From an uncultured Pirellulales bacterium (GTDB taxonomy: Bacteria > Planctomycetota > Planctomycetia > Pirellulales > Thermoguttaceae), in assembly GCA_938015445.1 (NCBI GenBank), contig CALLPE010000018.1, positions 186,001 to 250,000 on the forward strand: a stretch of 64,000 nt of DNA, given 5' to 3'. Positions 36,951 to 46,009 of the stretch are shown in pieces; the stretch's first letter is position 1; each line of letters begins with the position of its first letter. A program made the position numbers and the translations under genes. The notes beneath the pieces were generated by a model. That model was not told where the DNA came from, searched no databases, and was given only the letters and a program-made list of their open reading frames with translations.

Positions 36951-38182
36951 CGTTATTTCGCAAACGCCGCACGGCGAAGGCTGAGCATCCCGAGCTGCTG
37001 ACGGTCAGCCAGTTGACCGAACTGATCCAGCAGTTGCTGGAGGCGACTTTCGACCGCGTGTGGGTGGTGGGCGAGATTTCGAACTTCGAGCGTGCCCAAT
37101 CGGGGCACTGCTATTTGACGCTCAAGGACGAGCAGGCGCAGTTGCGGGCGGTCATTTGGCGCAGCACGGCCGTCAAACTGCGCTTCGAGCCTGAAGACGG
37201 CATGGAGGTAGTCTGCGCCGGGTACATAAACGTGTATCCTCCGCGGGGTTCGTATCAACTGATAATCGAGCACATCGAACCGCGCGGCGTAGGGACGCTG
37301 CAACTGGCCTTCCAGAAACTGCACCAGAAATTGGCCCGCGAGGGCCTGTTCGACCCCCAGCGCAAGCGCCCCTTGCCGCTGCTGCCAAGAATGATTGCAG
37401 TGGTGACCAGTCCGGCTGGGGCGGCGGTGCGCGACTTCTTGCAGGTGTTGGCCAAGCGACGTTTTGGGGCCGACATCCTTATCGTTCCGACTCGCGTGCA
37501 AGGCGAAGGCGCCGCCGAGGAAATTGCCGGGGCCATCCGCACCGTAAACAGCCTGGCCGCACCGGTGGATTGTCTGGTGGTTACCCGCGGTGGCGGCAGC
37601 CTGGAAGACCTTTGGGCGTTTAACGAGGAGGTGGTGGTGCGAGCGATCGTGGCATCGCGGATCCCAGTGATTTCGGCGGTGGGCCACGAAGTGGATGTGA
37701 CCCTTTCGGATTTGGCCGCTGACGTGCGGGCGTTCACCCCTAGCCATGCGGCCCAGTTGGTAAGTCAGCACAGCGAAGAGCTGACTGCCGAGTTGCGGCA
37801 GGCCGGACGACGGTTGCGGGCGGCGCTGGCGGCAATAGCCTCGCGCTCCCGCAGCCGCTTGGAGGCTGTGGCGCGTCACCCAGTATTCCGGCGCCCATTC
37901 CAACGGATAAATGAGCTGGCGCGACGGTTGGACGAGCTGGACGTGCGGGCGGCTACGGCCGCGCGACGGCAATTACAGCTTTTACGCCAGCGAATAGACG
38001 ACATGGCCGGGCGATTGGACGCGCTCAGCCCGCTGGCTGTGCTGGGCAGGGGATACAGTCTGACCCGACGCGTCAGCGACGGCCAGGTGGTACGCGACGC
38101 AAGCCAGCTTTCCCTGGGCGAGGCGATTTCTACCCGTTTCGCCCGGGGCCAAGCCACCAGCCGCGTCGAGCGTATTGAATAA
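36947..38182 (+). CDS. xseA: Exodeoxyribonuclease VII large subunit
   Basis: A 411-aa subunit of exonuclease VII, which degrades single-stranded DNA to short oligonucleotides. An N-terminal OB-fold (residues ~18-110: 'VWVVGEISNFERAQSGHCYLTLKDEQAQLRAVIW') precedes the catalytic XseA domain ('LPLLPRMIAVVTSPAGAAVRDF', 'LVVTRGGGSLEDLWAFNEE', 'ISAVGHEVDVTLSDLAADVRAFTPSHAAQL') and a C-terminal helical stalk. The ATG at 36947 is inside the ATGA overlap with the acyltransferase gene; the in-frame upstream GTG at 36887 would add 20 non-conserved residues. No xseB gene for the small subunit follows. The stop sits in a tandem GAATAATA duplication. Confidence 0.95.
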   Translation: MTLFRKRRTAKAEHPELLTVSQLTELIQQLLEATFDRVWVVGEISNFERAQSGHCYLTLKDEQAQLRAVIWRSTAVKLRFEPEDGMEVVCAGYINVYPPRGSYQLIIEHIEPRGVGTLQLAFQKLHQKLAREGLFDPQRKRPLPLLPRMIAVVTSPAGAAVRDFLQVLAKRRFGADILIVPTRVQGEGAAEEIAGAIRTVNSLAAPVDCLVVTRGGGSLEDLWAFNEEVVVRAIVASRIPVISAVGHEVDVTLSDLAADVRAFTPSHAAQLVSQHSEELTAELRQAGRRLRAALAAIASRSRSRLEAVARHPVFRRPFQRINELARRLDELDVRAATAARRQLQLLRQRIDDMAGRLDALSPLAVLGRGYSLTRRVSDGQVVRDASQLSLGEAISTRFARGQATSRVERIE

Positions 38183-38192
38183 TAGAATAATA
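38177..38192 (+). repeat. 2 x 8-bp tandem repeat at the xseA stop
   Basis: GAATAATA occurs twice in tandem (38177-38184, 38185-38192), providing the TAA stop (38180-38182) followed directly by TAG. A third GAATAAT lies at 38203. Confidence 0.9.
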
Positions 38193-38308
38193 GCGGATGA
38201 AAGAATAATGCTGCCTTTGTGCACAGACCGCGGTGGTCAGCCCGACCGAGCTACGCTCCCACCGCATCGGCGCAGGGCGAGCCTCGCCTTTCGTGCCCGC
38301 CGGTCCGC

Positions 38309-39007
38309 TCAGTATTTGGCGTAAGCGCAGTCTATTCCCAGCCGAGTGCTGAGATCGCGGAATTGCTCGGCGAACTCTTCGCTGGAAGAGTGAACGTGTT
38401 CGGCCTCAGTGATGAACTTCATCTGTTCGTCGCAGCGCACTCCGTGACGTTCCAGGATGTGTTCAAAATCCTTCAACCGCTGTCCGTAGACGATTAGCAG
38501 TTTGTGTTCGTCGAATTGCACTTCCTGCGGAATGCGCGGATTGAGGACGGCTAGTCCGGCACAACCATCGTTCAGCAGCAGGTCTTCGTACTCGTAGAGG
38601 ATGCTTTTCAGCACCGGCATGTCGATGTGTTCGCGGTACAGATCGGCATGACCAGCTTGCTGGCGGTCATGGCTGGTCTCCAGTACCACATCTACCACCA
38701 TTCCCAGTGGTTCGAGCAATTCCATAAACAGTTCGAACAATTGCGGCTTGGAGACCGAAGCCATTATCACCGGAATGCGAGTGCGATTCTGCTCGTCGTG
38801 GTAATAGTCGTGCCGGTAGCCTTGCTGCGGGATCACTTGCAGGTCGTAGGATGGGCGCACGGCGTCGGTAAGCAGAAAATCACCGTATCGGGCAACGCCC
38901 AGGTGCGCCTCCAGTTCCTCCTCGCTGAGGTGCTCGAAGCTGCTGGCGCTTGCGGGCGGTGATCCCTCGCGGTAGGCAGCCGTAAAGAATCGCTTTAAGA
39001 AACTCAT
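38309..39007 (-). CDS. Conserved hypothetical protein
   Basis: A 232-aa cytoplasmic protein (MSFLKRFFTAAYREG...), rich in Glu, Asp and His, without signal peptide or membrane helix. Recognisable stretches are 'EELEAHLGVARYGDFLLTDAVRPSYDLQVIPQQGYRHDYYHDEQ', 'SKPQLFELFMELLEPLGMVVDVVLETSH' and 'DEHKLLIVYGQRLKDFEHILERHGV'. The even composition and coding-like codon use over 700 bp argue that it is real, and I think it belongs to a planctomycete-restricted family without a known function. An upstream ATG at 39046 would add 13 residues (MSQQLLVTQSRTA), which look less conserved. Confidence 0.75.
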   Translation of the reverse strand: MSFLKRFFTAAYREGSPPASASSFEHLSEEELEAHLGVARYGDFLLTDAVRPSYDLQVIPQQGYRHDYYHDEQNRTRIPVIMASVSKPQLFELFMELLEPLGMVVDVVLETSHDRQQAGHADLYREHIDMPVLKSILYEYEDLLLNDGCAGLAVLNPRIPQEVQFDEHKLLIVYGQRLKDFEHILERHGVRCDEQMKFITEAEHVHSSSEEFAEQFRDLSTRLGIDCAYAKY

Positions 39008-39046
39008 CGCTGTTCTCGACTGGGTTACCAAGAGTTGCTGCGACAA

Positions 39047-39818
39047 AGTTGGGGACGGCAGAACCGCGAGTGGGAGCTTCTTCTACAAAAAGTTAGGTCA
39101 TACTGGGCGGGATATCGGGCCGCCGGCGCTTTTTTGTCGGCAAAGGCCGCGACGCATGCGTTAGAAATGGCATAAACGGTCTGCCCGCTCCCACTGGAAC
39201 TATCGCCCATTTCACCGGCGCTTACTCGCTTGGCTCCGCTTGCCCAACGACAGCGACGGAATAACCTGCTGCTGCGCAAGTACCACCGGCGGTAGGTTCA
39301 CAGGCGCTGCGGTAGAGTCGTCCGCCTGTCGAGGCCCTTTAGAGGTACTCTAACACCAAAAATCGATCCCTGCGTACAGGAAACCATGTGGCCGGCACGT
39401 TGGTATTAAGCCCCGGTGAGCAGCCGGTATGCAGGGCCAATGCCCGTGGCCACCACCAACTGCGCCGCCGGCCACCAAATGCGCTAGGGGACAGCAACCG
39501 CGCCAAAGAAAACGAAGCGCGCCAGGGGACAAGAATCACCTAGGCAAAAGCAATCACCGCGGAGGAAAAAATCTCGCCAGGGGACACCCAACTGCGCTGC
39601 TTTAGAGCGACTGCACCGACAGAGAGCAACTGCGACGGGCGAAGCAAGCCGGGCGATCGGGGCGATGTGCTCCGAGCTACTTGCGCTTTGCGGCGTGGAC
39701 GGGTGCCTATCTGCGCACCATCCCTGCCGCGAATTGGTCAAGTTGACATATGAAGTGTACTTTGGCATACTAACGCCACCAGTGCGTTTGCCGTCCGATG
39801 GCGTAGAAAGGCCGGCCG
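39047..39818. other. 772-bp gap with short degenerate repeats
   Basis: No gene is recognisable. The 3' half (39475-39620) contains three copies of GC(T/C)AGGGGACA (39483, 39510-39521 and 39570-39580) set among (A/C)AACTGCG(C/A)C words at 39457, 39590 and 39627. The overlapping minus-strand frames are low-complexity shadows. It precedes the URO-D-like gene and may hold its promoter, though I found no clear one. Confidence 0.5.
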
Positions 39819-41012
39819 ATGTCCGACATGGAACAGCTTTATAACCAGCGGCTGCGGCGGTACGTCATGGCCATGCGAAAGCAGAAGCCGGACCGCGTGC
39901 CAATAAGACCGTTTGTGGCCGAGTTTACGGCAAAATACGCAGGATACACAATTCAGGAAGTCACCCAGGACTACCAAAAAGCCTTCGATGCCGCCCTGCG
40001 TTGTGCCGCCGACTTCGATTGGGACGCCATCGTGCCCAACATGGTGTACGTCTGGACGGGGTTGACGCAAGCCATCGGGCTGAAGTACTATGCCGTGCCA
40101 GGCTGCGACTTGCCGCCGGATACCCCGTTCCAGTATCTCGAACCGCCCGAACAAAACGCCTGGATGCGCGACGACGAATACGACGCGCTGATTGCCGACC
40201 CGACCGGTTATTTGTTCAATGTATGGCTGCCGCGTGTATCGGCCGACGTGCGCGCGCCGGGGCAACCGAACACATACCGCAACAATTTGTCGTTTCTCAA
40301 GGGCGGCATGGCGATGCTGAAGTATTTCTACGCCCTTGGCGCGCAGGTCGCCCGGCTGCGAAAGGAAACCGGCACCGTGTCGGCCATTTCCGGGATACTG
40401 AAAGCGCCGTTTGACATCATCGCCGACAAGCTGCGGGGTTACAAAGGCTTGTGCATGGACATGTTCCGCCAGCCCAAGAAGGTCCAAGCGGCTTGCGAGG
40501 CGCTAGCCCCACATTTGCTGCACGTGGCCCTCAGCGGCGCCGACCCGGACAAGAACGTGCCTATCGGTCTGTGGATGCATCGCGGCTGCGTGCCATTCCT
40601 TTCGCCCGACCAGTTCGAGCGTTTCTACTGGCCGACGCTCAAATGGATCATCGAGCAGATTTGGGCGGCAGGACACCAGGTGCTGTTCTACGCCGAAGGA
40701 GAGTGGAACCCGAATCTCAAGTACATCGCTCAACTGCCCGATTTGAGCATCGTCTACCATGTCGATCGAGGCGACATCTTCGAGGTTCACCGCACGGTGG
40801 GCCACAAGTTTTGCATTAGCGGAGGGATACCCAACGACCTGTTGGCCTTCGGCAAACCCGACGACGTGCGGCAGTACTGCAAGAAAGTGATCGATGTCGT
40901 CGCCCGCGACGGCGGATACATCATCGATGCCAGTGCCATCATGCAGGACGACACCCAGGTGGAGAACGTTCGGGCGATGACCGACTTCACCAGACAGTAC
41001 GGCGTGTACTGA
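39819..41012 (+). CDS. Uroporphyrinogen decarboxylase-family (methylcobamide methyltransferase-like) protein
   Basis: A 397-aa protein of the URO-D superfamily, whose members include haem-pathway HemE and the cobamide:thiol methyltransferases MtaA, MtbA and CmuA. Evidence: 'KPDRVPIRPFVAEF', 'DFDWDAIVPNMVYVWTGLTQAIGLKYYAVPG', 'GLCMDMFRQPKKVQAACEAL', 'GLWMHRGCVPFLSPDQFERFYWPTLKWIIEQI' and 'FCISGGIPNDLLAFGKPDDVRQYCKKVIDVVARDGGYIIDASAIM', which follow the URO-D TIM-barrel layout. The HemE N-terminal substrate-arginine motif is absent, and a B12-binding protein is encoded downstream, so a corrinoid methyltransferase is favoured over HemE. The start has AAAGGCCGG upstream. The methyl donor is unknown. 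Confidence 0.85.
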   Translation: MSDMEQLYNQRLRRYVMAMRKQKPDRVPIRPFVAEFTAKYAGYTIQEVTQDYQKAFDAALRCAADFDWDAIVPNMVYVWTGLTQAIGLKYYAVPGCDLPPDTPFQYLEPPEQNAWMRDDEYDALIADPTGYLFNVWLPRVSADVRAPGQPNTYRNNLSFLKGGMAMLKYFYALGAQVARLRKETGTVSAISGILKAPFDIIADKLRGYKGLCMDMFRQPKKVQAACEALAPHLLHVALSGADPDKNVPIGLWMHRGCVPFLSPDQFERFYWPTLKWIIEQIWAAGHQVLFYAEGEWNPNLKYIAQLPDLSIVYHVDRGDIFEVHRTVGHKFCISGGIPNDLLAFGKPDDVRQYCKKVIDVVARDGGYIIDASAIMQDDTQVENVRAMTDFTRQYGVY

Positions 41013-41236
41013 ACAGTCAGCCGGCGCTGCGCGTCCACCGGGCAGCGGGCCAGCGTGTGCCCAGTCGCAGCTACTAAACCACCGACCTCGCCCGCGCGCG
41101 ACTGCACGCTTGCTTAAAATCGGCTTTTGGCGGATACTGAACTGCGATCATCCCCTGCCCGACGCCTACGCTTTGCTGCCAAGGGCGAGGTGGGCCAGTC
41201 GGGCAACCGACCGCGTGCCAGTGAGGGAAGTCGGCC

Positions 41237-41422
41237 ATGGAACAGACGCCTGTTGTTCAAATACCCACGCCTAGCATACCGCCGGGAGTTTGCATCCCTT
41301 GGGAAGAGAAACGGAAGGAACTTGCAGAGATAAAAGGGGACGAGTCGTTGATCCGGCGCATCTGGGAGGATAACGACGCACTGGCTTACATGTACATCTG
41401 GCAAGTGCTCGAATCGTTCTGA
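41237..41422 (+). CDS. 61-aa orphan small protein in the corrinoid cluster
   Basis: MEQTPVVQIPTPSIPPG... followed by an acidic/basic helical segment ('WEEKRKELAEIKGDESLIRRIWEDNDALAYMYIWQ'). The ATG has an AGGGAAG ribosome site 7-8 bp upstream. The composition is protein-like (aromatic and charged residues, no Arg/Pro excess of the kind typical of shadow frames here), and there is no competing longer frame. It lies between the URO-D-like and B12-binding genes on the same strand, so it may belong to their complex. No family is recognised. Confidence 0.6.
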   Translation: MEQTPVVQIPTPSIPPGVCIPWEEKRKELAEIKGDESLIRRIWEDNDALAYMYIWQVLESF

Positions 41423-41864
41423 AGCAACCCACGGCGATTAAACCAATTGCGCGCATTGGCTGCGGCACGGTTGTACTGTCGGCTCATCCGGCAAGTACAC
41501 TTTATTCGTGCCAAGTGTTGCGAACATCGTGGTGCAATCGGCGGGCGAGCAGGCAGTGCTGTTCAACGGTGGCAACCCAGGGATGAGTGCTATCGTCATA
41601 TTGAATACTTAGTGCGACATCGCAAAGTGCTGTGGAAAGTCAAAGCCGTAAATGGGTATCGAGAAAAGATAACGCAGAAAGCCGATTTATCGTTCCCTTT
41701 TAGCCGACAGCGGCGACTCGGGGCTGCGGTGTTAGCCTGCCCGCGGCTGTACAAGCGGGTCGCGGTGCAGTCAGGTTGTTCACCGACGCCCGGAACGCAC
41801 ACACGCCTGCAAGTGTAAGTCAACGGGGAGTATCAAGGCACAACAGCTCATAAAGGTTTGCACG
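41423..41864. other. 442-bp gap before the B12-binding gene
   Basis: The region is unusually AT-rich and of mixed composition compared with its surroundings (for example 41590-41690). The open frames in it (41447-41818 plus, 41596-41823 minus) have no recognisable domains. Nothing else was identified. Confidence 0.5.
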
Positions 41865-42503
41865 ATGTCTGAAGACGCTCGGTTGATAGAAGCTTTGGCC
41901 AACTGTCGGGAGGAAGAAGTCCGCACCATCGTGCGCGAGATGATTGCCCGCGGCGTACCCGCGGCAGAGATTGTGGCCGCTTGCAATCGCGGGATGGCGG
42001 CGTTGGGCAATAGGTTCGAGTCGGGCGACTGTTTTCTGCCGGAGTTGATGTTCGGCGGAATGGTGATGAAAAGCGTGCTGGAGGAGCTGCGACCGTTGCT
42101 GTCTGCCGGCGAGCAGGTTCAGCACGTGGGTCGGGTAGTCATGGGAACGGTGCAGCACGATGTGCACGACATCGGCAAAGACATCGTCATCACTATGTTG
42201 CGTGGGGTGGGCTTCGACGTGGTGGACCTGGGCGTGGATGTGCCCCCAGAACGCTTCGTGGAGGCCATTCGCCAGCACCAGCCGCAAGTGGTAGGTATGA
42301 GCATTCTGCTTACGACGTGCTATCGGTCGGTGACGGCCACGGTGGAGGCTATCCGACAGGCCAATCTCCGCCAGCAGGTGCGGATCATGGTCGGCGGTGC
42401 GGCAGCCAGCGATTTGTTGCGCGAGGTCTCGGGCTGCGATTTCTACGGCAAAACCGCTGTCGATGGAGTACACTTCGCCGCTCAGGCAGTAGGAGGGAAT
42501 TGA
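41865..42503 (+). CDS. Corrinoid (B12)-binding methyl-transfer protein
   Basis: A 212-aa corrinoid protein of the MtaC/MtbC/MetH-cobalamin type. Residues 1-85 form the B12-binding cap ('LPELMFGGMVMKSVLEELRPLL'). Residues 90-212 form the Rossmann-like corrinoid domain with the lower-ligand motif D99-V-H101-D-I-G104, in which His101 coordinates cobalt, and then 'VVDLGVDVPPERFVEAI' and 'RIMVGGAAASDLL'. Such proteins carry a methyl group on cobalt between a substrate-specific methyltransferase and a URO-D-type acceptor methyltransferase like the one at 39819. The downstream DUF1573 gene starts one base after its stop, with its AGGAGGG ribosome site inside this gene. The substrate is not indicated. 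Confidence 0.92.
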   Translation: MSEDARLIEALANCREEEVRTIVREMIARGVPAAEIVAACNRGMAALGNRFESGDCFLPELMFGGMVMKSVLEELRPLLSAGEQVQHVGRVVMGTVQHDVHDIGKDIVITMLRGVGFDVVDLGVDVPPERFVEAIRQHQPQVVGMSILLTTCYRSVTATVEAIRQANLRQQVRIMVGGAAASDLLREVSGCDFYGKTAVDGVHFAAQAVGGN

Positions 42504-42504
42504 G

Positions 42505-43551
42505 ATGTACACGTCACAGGGACGTTGTTCGGCTGTCGCGGTGTTGGCAGCTTGCTTGGCGACGCTCGCTGTAGGCGTCGAGCAGTGTTTCGCCCAGGAC
42601 TGGGCACGCAAGATGTTCGACCACCTGAGTCATGATTTCGGCGTGGTGGCTCGCGGGGCAAAGGCCGAGCACGTCTTCACCATCGAGAATATTTATGTCG
42701 AAGACGTGGAAATCGCTTCCTTCAGCTCGACCTGCGGATGCTCGGTACTGGAAGTCGATCGCCGGGTGTTGAAAACCTGGGAGAAAGCCCAACTGCGGTT
42801 TGTTTTGGATACCAAGCGCTTTTCTGGGCGGCGCGATGCCACCATCCGTGTGACGTTCAGTAAACCGTTTCCGGCCGAAGTACAGTTGCAGATATACTGC
42901 TTCATTCGTAGCGACGTGGTGGTCAAGCCCGAAGTGGTACAATTCGGCAGTGTTCCGGCCGGCAAGGAAACCAGCCAGAAGGCGACAATAACATACGCCA
43001 TCGGTCGGCCGGACTGGAAAATCGAGCGGGTGGAAAGCCACAACGAGCACTTGGTGGCGTCGGCGGTCGAAGTGCAACGCACCCGCACCCAGGTCGTGTA
43101 CGAATTGACCGTCACGCTCAAGCCTACCGCCCCGCCGGGCTATATCCGCGAGCAGCTTATCCTGACGACCAACGACTACGCAGCGCAAAGCGCGAAAATG
43201 CCCATTCCTGTCGAGGGCATAGTCACGGCCGCAATTACCGTGCGGCCCTCGCCGCTGATGTTGGGCTTGGTCGAAGCAGGCCAAAGCACGCCCGAACGCC
43301 CCTTGGTCGTGCAAGGCACTCGTCCGTTTACGATTCGTGCGGTCCGCTGCACCGATCAGCGCTTCAAGATAAGCGTGCCCACAGAACCCAACACAGTGCA
43401 TCTGGTACCCATCAGCTTTCAGGCGGGCCAGAGCGCCGAAAAGGTAAACGCAAAGCTGATCATCGAGACCGATCAAAGCCCCACGCCGCTAGAGGTGCCG
43501 GTCTTCGTACAAGTGGTTCCGAAGAGCGAAACATCTCCCCAGGCACCATAA
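42505..43551 (+). CDS. DUF1573 secreted protein
   Basis: A 348-aa exported protein: signal peptide to about residue 30 ('AVLAACLATLAVGVEQCFAQ'), then a DUF1573 immunoglobulin-like domain with its hallmark 'DFGVVARGAKAEHVFTIEN' and 'SSTCGCSVLEVDRR'. Further beta-sandwich repeats follow at about residues 125-240 and 245-340. DUF1573 is abundant in planctomycete and Bacteroidetes secretomes and has no established biochemical role. It is read from an AGGAGGG ribosome site inside the preceding B12-binding gene, so the two are probably one transcript, though a functional link is unproven. Confidence 0.9.
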   Translation: MYTSQGRCSAVAVLAACLATLAVGVEQCFAQDWARKMFDHLSHDFGVVARGAKAEHVFTIENIYVEDVEIASFSSTCGCSVLEVDRRVLKTWEKAQLRFVLDTKRFSGRRDATIRVTFSKPFPAEVQLQIYCFIRSDVVVKPEVVQFGSVPAGKETSQKATITYAIGRPDWKIERVESHNEHLVASAVEVQRTRTQVVYELTVTLKPTAPPGYIREQLILTTNDYAAQSAKMPIPVEGIVTAAITVRPSPLMLGLVEAGQSTPERPLVVQGTRPFTIRAVRCTDQRFKISVPTEPNTVHLVPISFQAGQSAEKVNAKLIIETDQSPTPLEVPVFVQVVPKSETSPQAP

Positions 43552-43597
43552 CAGTTTCTCGTTTGCTCGACGCCACTGAACGCTGCTGAGCACCAAT

Positions 43598-44968
43598 ATG
43601 TCAAGCGACGAGGCAGACACGCGGCGGTCGAGCGAGGCTAGCCAGCGGCCGAAAAGGATTTCGCCCGGACCGGACCTCCCGATCTTTCAGCGTCGCTCCG
43701 CACGCTTGATGGCCTGCGCCAATGGGCTGATCTGGGGCGTAGGCAACGGGCTGACCAGTACGGCGCTGGTGGTCTACTTGGCCGACACTCTCGGAGCACC
43801 CCGTTTGGGCTTGGGTGTCGGCATGATCCTGGCTGCCCGACACCTGGCCGGGGTATTGCGGCTGGGCGCTCCGCTAGCCATCGGCCGAGTATCGCCACGC
43901 AAGAACTTTTGTCTGGCAAGTTACACGCTCAGCGCGCTTTGTCTGCTAGCCCTGCCAGTGGCCTCGGCTCCCGGCGTCTTGCCCTCGCCCGGCGCGTCGC
44001 TCGCTGCCCTGGTACTGCTATGGTGCCTGTATCACGTGCTGGAGTACTTGGGAAACGTGGCACTGTATTCCTGGATGGCCGATTTGGTGCCGCTGCGCAT
44101 ACGGGGCAGGTTTTTCGGGAGGCGCGAAAGATGGATGCTGCTGGGAATCGCTCCGGCCATGCTGGCGGCGGGAACGTTCTCGTACTGGTGGAACAGCAGT
44201 TTGCCGAAGACACAGCAATGGTCCGGGTATGCGATTCCCGCCGCTGTTGGGGCTTGCGCTATGCTTGCAGCGGTACTGCCGCTGGCCCGGATTCCCAGAC
44301 TGGAAACCAGCCCTGCCATCCGCCACGGCGTCGCTTTGCGCCAGATGCTCCTCCCGCTGGCCGACGCGCGGTTCGCGGGGCTGGTGCTCTTCGGCTGCTT
44401 GTTCTCGCTGACCAATGGCCTCACCCAGGCGACGCAGAACTTGTTTCCTGTAAGGGTGCTCGGTATCAGCCTGCTGATGGTCCTGGCCGCGCAGGTAGCC
44501 CTGCGGATGGGACAGCTCGCCATCAGCCCGACCATAGGCAGATTGGCCGACCGCATCGGCAACCGACCGGTCATGGTCGCCAGCCAGCTTATCGGCGCGG
44601 CTGGACTACTGTTCTACGCCCTGGCGACATCTCAACAATGGCAATGGTTTTTCGGAGCCTGGGCGGCCTGGATCGCTTACGCCGGGATGAATGTCTGTCT
44701 GCCCAATCTCCTGCTGAAACTGGCGCCCACAGATTGCAATACGCCGCACTTGGCCCTGTACTACACGCTCACCGGGCTGTGTTACGCGGCGACCACCATC
44801 GGCAGCGGTCAGGCGCTAGACATGATGTACGACATTACGATTCGGCTGGGGCCCGAGCTGCTCGCGCTCGATTACTACCGGTTCTCCTTCGTGCTCGGTT
44901 GGTTGCTGCGCAGCTTGGTCGCCGTATGCTTGTTGGTACTGGTCAAAGAGTCGGCCAGCTCACGTTGA
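43598..44968 (+). CDS. MFS transporter
   Basis: A 456-aa integral membrane protein with about 12 hydrophobic segments, of the major facilitator superfamily. The first helix region reads 'ANGLIWGVGNGLTSTALVVYLA', and the conserved inter-helix loops are represented by 'ISPTIGRLADRIGNRPVMVASQLIG', a version of the MFS motif A (GxLADRxGRR). The substrate is unclear; it is not obviously an antibiotic or sugar porter. Typical planctomycete MFS proteins of this size lack characterised substrates. It follows the DUF1573 gene by 46 bp on the same strand. Confidence 0.85.
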   Translation: MSSDEADTRRSSEASQRPKRISPGPDLPIFQRRSARLMACANGLIWGVGNGLTSTALVVYLADTLGAPRLGLGVGMILAARHLAGVLRLGAPLAIGRVSPRKNFCLASYTLSALCLLALPVASAPGVLPSPGASLAALVLLWCLYHVLEYLGNVALYSWMADLVPLRIRGRFFGRRERWMLLGIAPAMLAAGTFSYWWNSSLPKTQQWSGYAIPAAVGACAMLAAVLPLARIPRLETSPAIRHGVALRQMLLPLADARFAGLVLFGCLFSLTNGLTQATQNLFPVRVLGISLLMVLAAQVALRMGQLAISPTIGRLADRIGNRPVMVASQLIGAAGLLFYALATSQQWQWFFGAWAAWIAYAGMNVCLPNLLLKLAPTDCNTPHLALYYTLTGLCYAATTIGSGQALDMMYDITIRLGPELLALDYYRFSFVLGWLLRSLVAVCLLVLVKESASSR

Positions 44969-45314
44969 ACCAAACGCAAACTTGGTGGCGACCGATGCCG
45001 TCTTGGTATCCATAGCAACGGCATGACCCCTGCGGCCGCTGTCGCCAGACGTGCAACAAGGCACAGGGGCGAACTGTGGGCATTCGTACGACTACATGAA
45101 ACGACCGCGCGACATGAAAACAGCACGCAACCCGACCGACCGGTAACGGGGGGGGAAAAACGGCTGCGCCGGCAACGGCAACGCACACACCGCTCGGGCG
45201 TGACTAGCCGCTGTTAACGCCCGGAAGCCGGGGCCAAAGGGCAGTCTGCGTGCTGGCGTGCTGGCAGTCGCCTGCAAGGCTCCGGAAGCCAGTTTGCGCC
45301 AAGACCGGTGAACT
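44969..45314. other. 346-bp gap between convergent genes
   Basis: Lies between the convergent MFS and Rrf2 genes. No gene is recognisable; a run of eight G then five A occurs around 45150. The open frames here are Arg/Pro-rich noise. Confidence 0.5.
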
Positions 45315-45749
45315 TCAGATGTAGTACATCGCCACGTCTTCGCTTTTGGCTCGCTCCAGTAATTGTGCGAAGGTAATCTGGTGCAGCATCTGCCGCTCTA
45401 CGTCGGCGACCTCTTTCCACACCTGGCCGAGCGCCTTGACCGCCGGCGAGGCAGGCGATGCACTGCTGATGTAGCGGTTTTCTTCCGGCGTGCCTTCGAT
45501 CACTTCCATCACCTGACCAAGCGTAACCTGTTCGGGCGGTTTGAGCAGTTGATAACCCCCGGCGGCGCCGCGCACGCTGGCCACCAGGCCCGCCCCTTTC
45601 AGTTGGAGCAGAATCTGCACCAAGAAGCGAGCGGGCACCTCGTGAAGCTCGGCGATTCGGCGTACCCGCACTGGCTGTCCCGTGCCATAGTGCGCCGCCA
45701 GTTCCAACATCGCAATACAGGCGTACTCGGTCTTGGCTGAAACCTTCAT
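45315..45749 (-). CDS. Rrf2-family transcriptional regulator
   Basis: A 144-aa Rrf2 regulator: 'MKVSAKTEYACIAMLELAAHYG', the winged-helix recognition region 'VRRIAELHEVPARFLVQILLQLKGAGLVASVRGAAGGYQLLKPPEQVTLGQVMEVIEG', and the dimerisation helix. The three Cys that ligate the 2Fe-2S cluster in IscR/NsrR are absent (the only Cys is residue 11), so it probably senses something else or works without a cluster. The ATG at 45749 is preferred because of GGAG just upstream and the canonical start 'MKxSxKxEYA'; the frame extends 19 codons further. The sensor kinase gene lies upstream on the same strand. Confidence 0.88.
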   Translation of the reverse strand: MKVSAKTEYACIAMLELAAHYGTGQPVRVRRIAELHEVPARFLVQILLQLKGAGLVASVRGAAGGYQLLKPPEQVTLGQVMEVIEGTPEENRYISSASPASPAVKALGQVWKEVADVERQMLHQITFAQLLERAKSEDVAMYYI

Positions 45750-46009
45750 CACTCCGACTGCCCGTAGAAAATGTTTGTTTATTATTTTACCAAGCTTAGT
45801 GAACAAAGCCAGTGGGCGGAATTCACGATTGGCGACTGGGCGGCGCCGAAAACAACGTTTCTGACCGTATTTTTTGCCGTTGCTGGCGAAACAATCGCAG
45901 GGTAGGCGCTGCGAAGGCTCAGCACGCTAAGAGCCAGCGCCGCTTCCGTTGAACACCGCTTCCGTAGAATCCACCACCCCACCGCCAAGCTCCGCTGCCA
46001 CCGCCAGGC
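45750..46009. other. Gap between sensor kinase and Rrf2 genes
   Basis: This 260-bp stretch contains an AT-rich segment 45770-45810 on the likely promoter side of the Rrf2 gene. It also has short direct repeats: ACCGCCA(A/G)GCTC twice (45980, 46000) and GCTTCCGT(T/A)GA twice (45943, 45959). Confidence 0.5.

Noticed and set aside
39819..41012. HemE, the haem-pathway uroporphyrinogen decarboxylase
   Set aside because: The HemE N-terminal substrate-arginine motif is absent and a corrinoid protein is encoded nearby, favouring a methyltransferase of the same superfamily.
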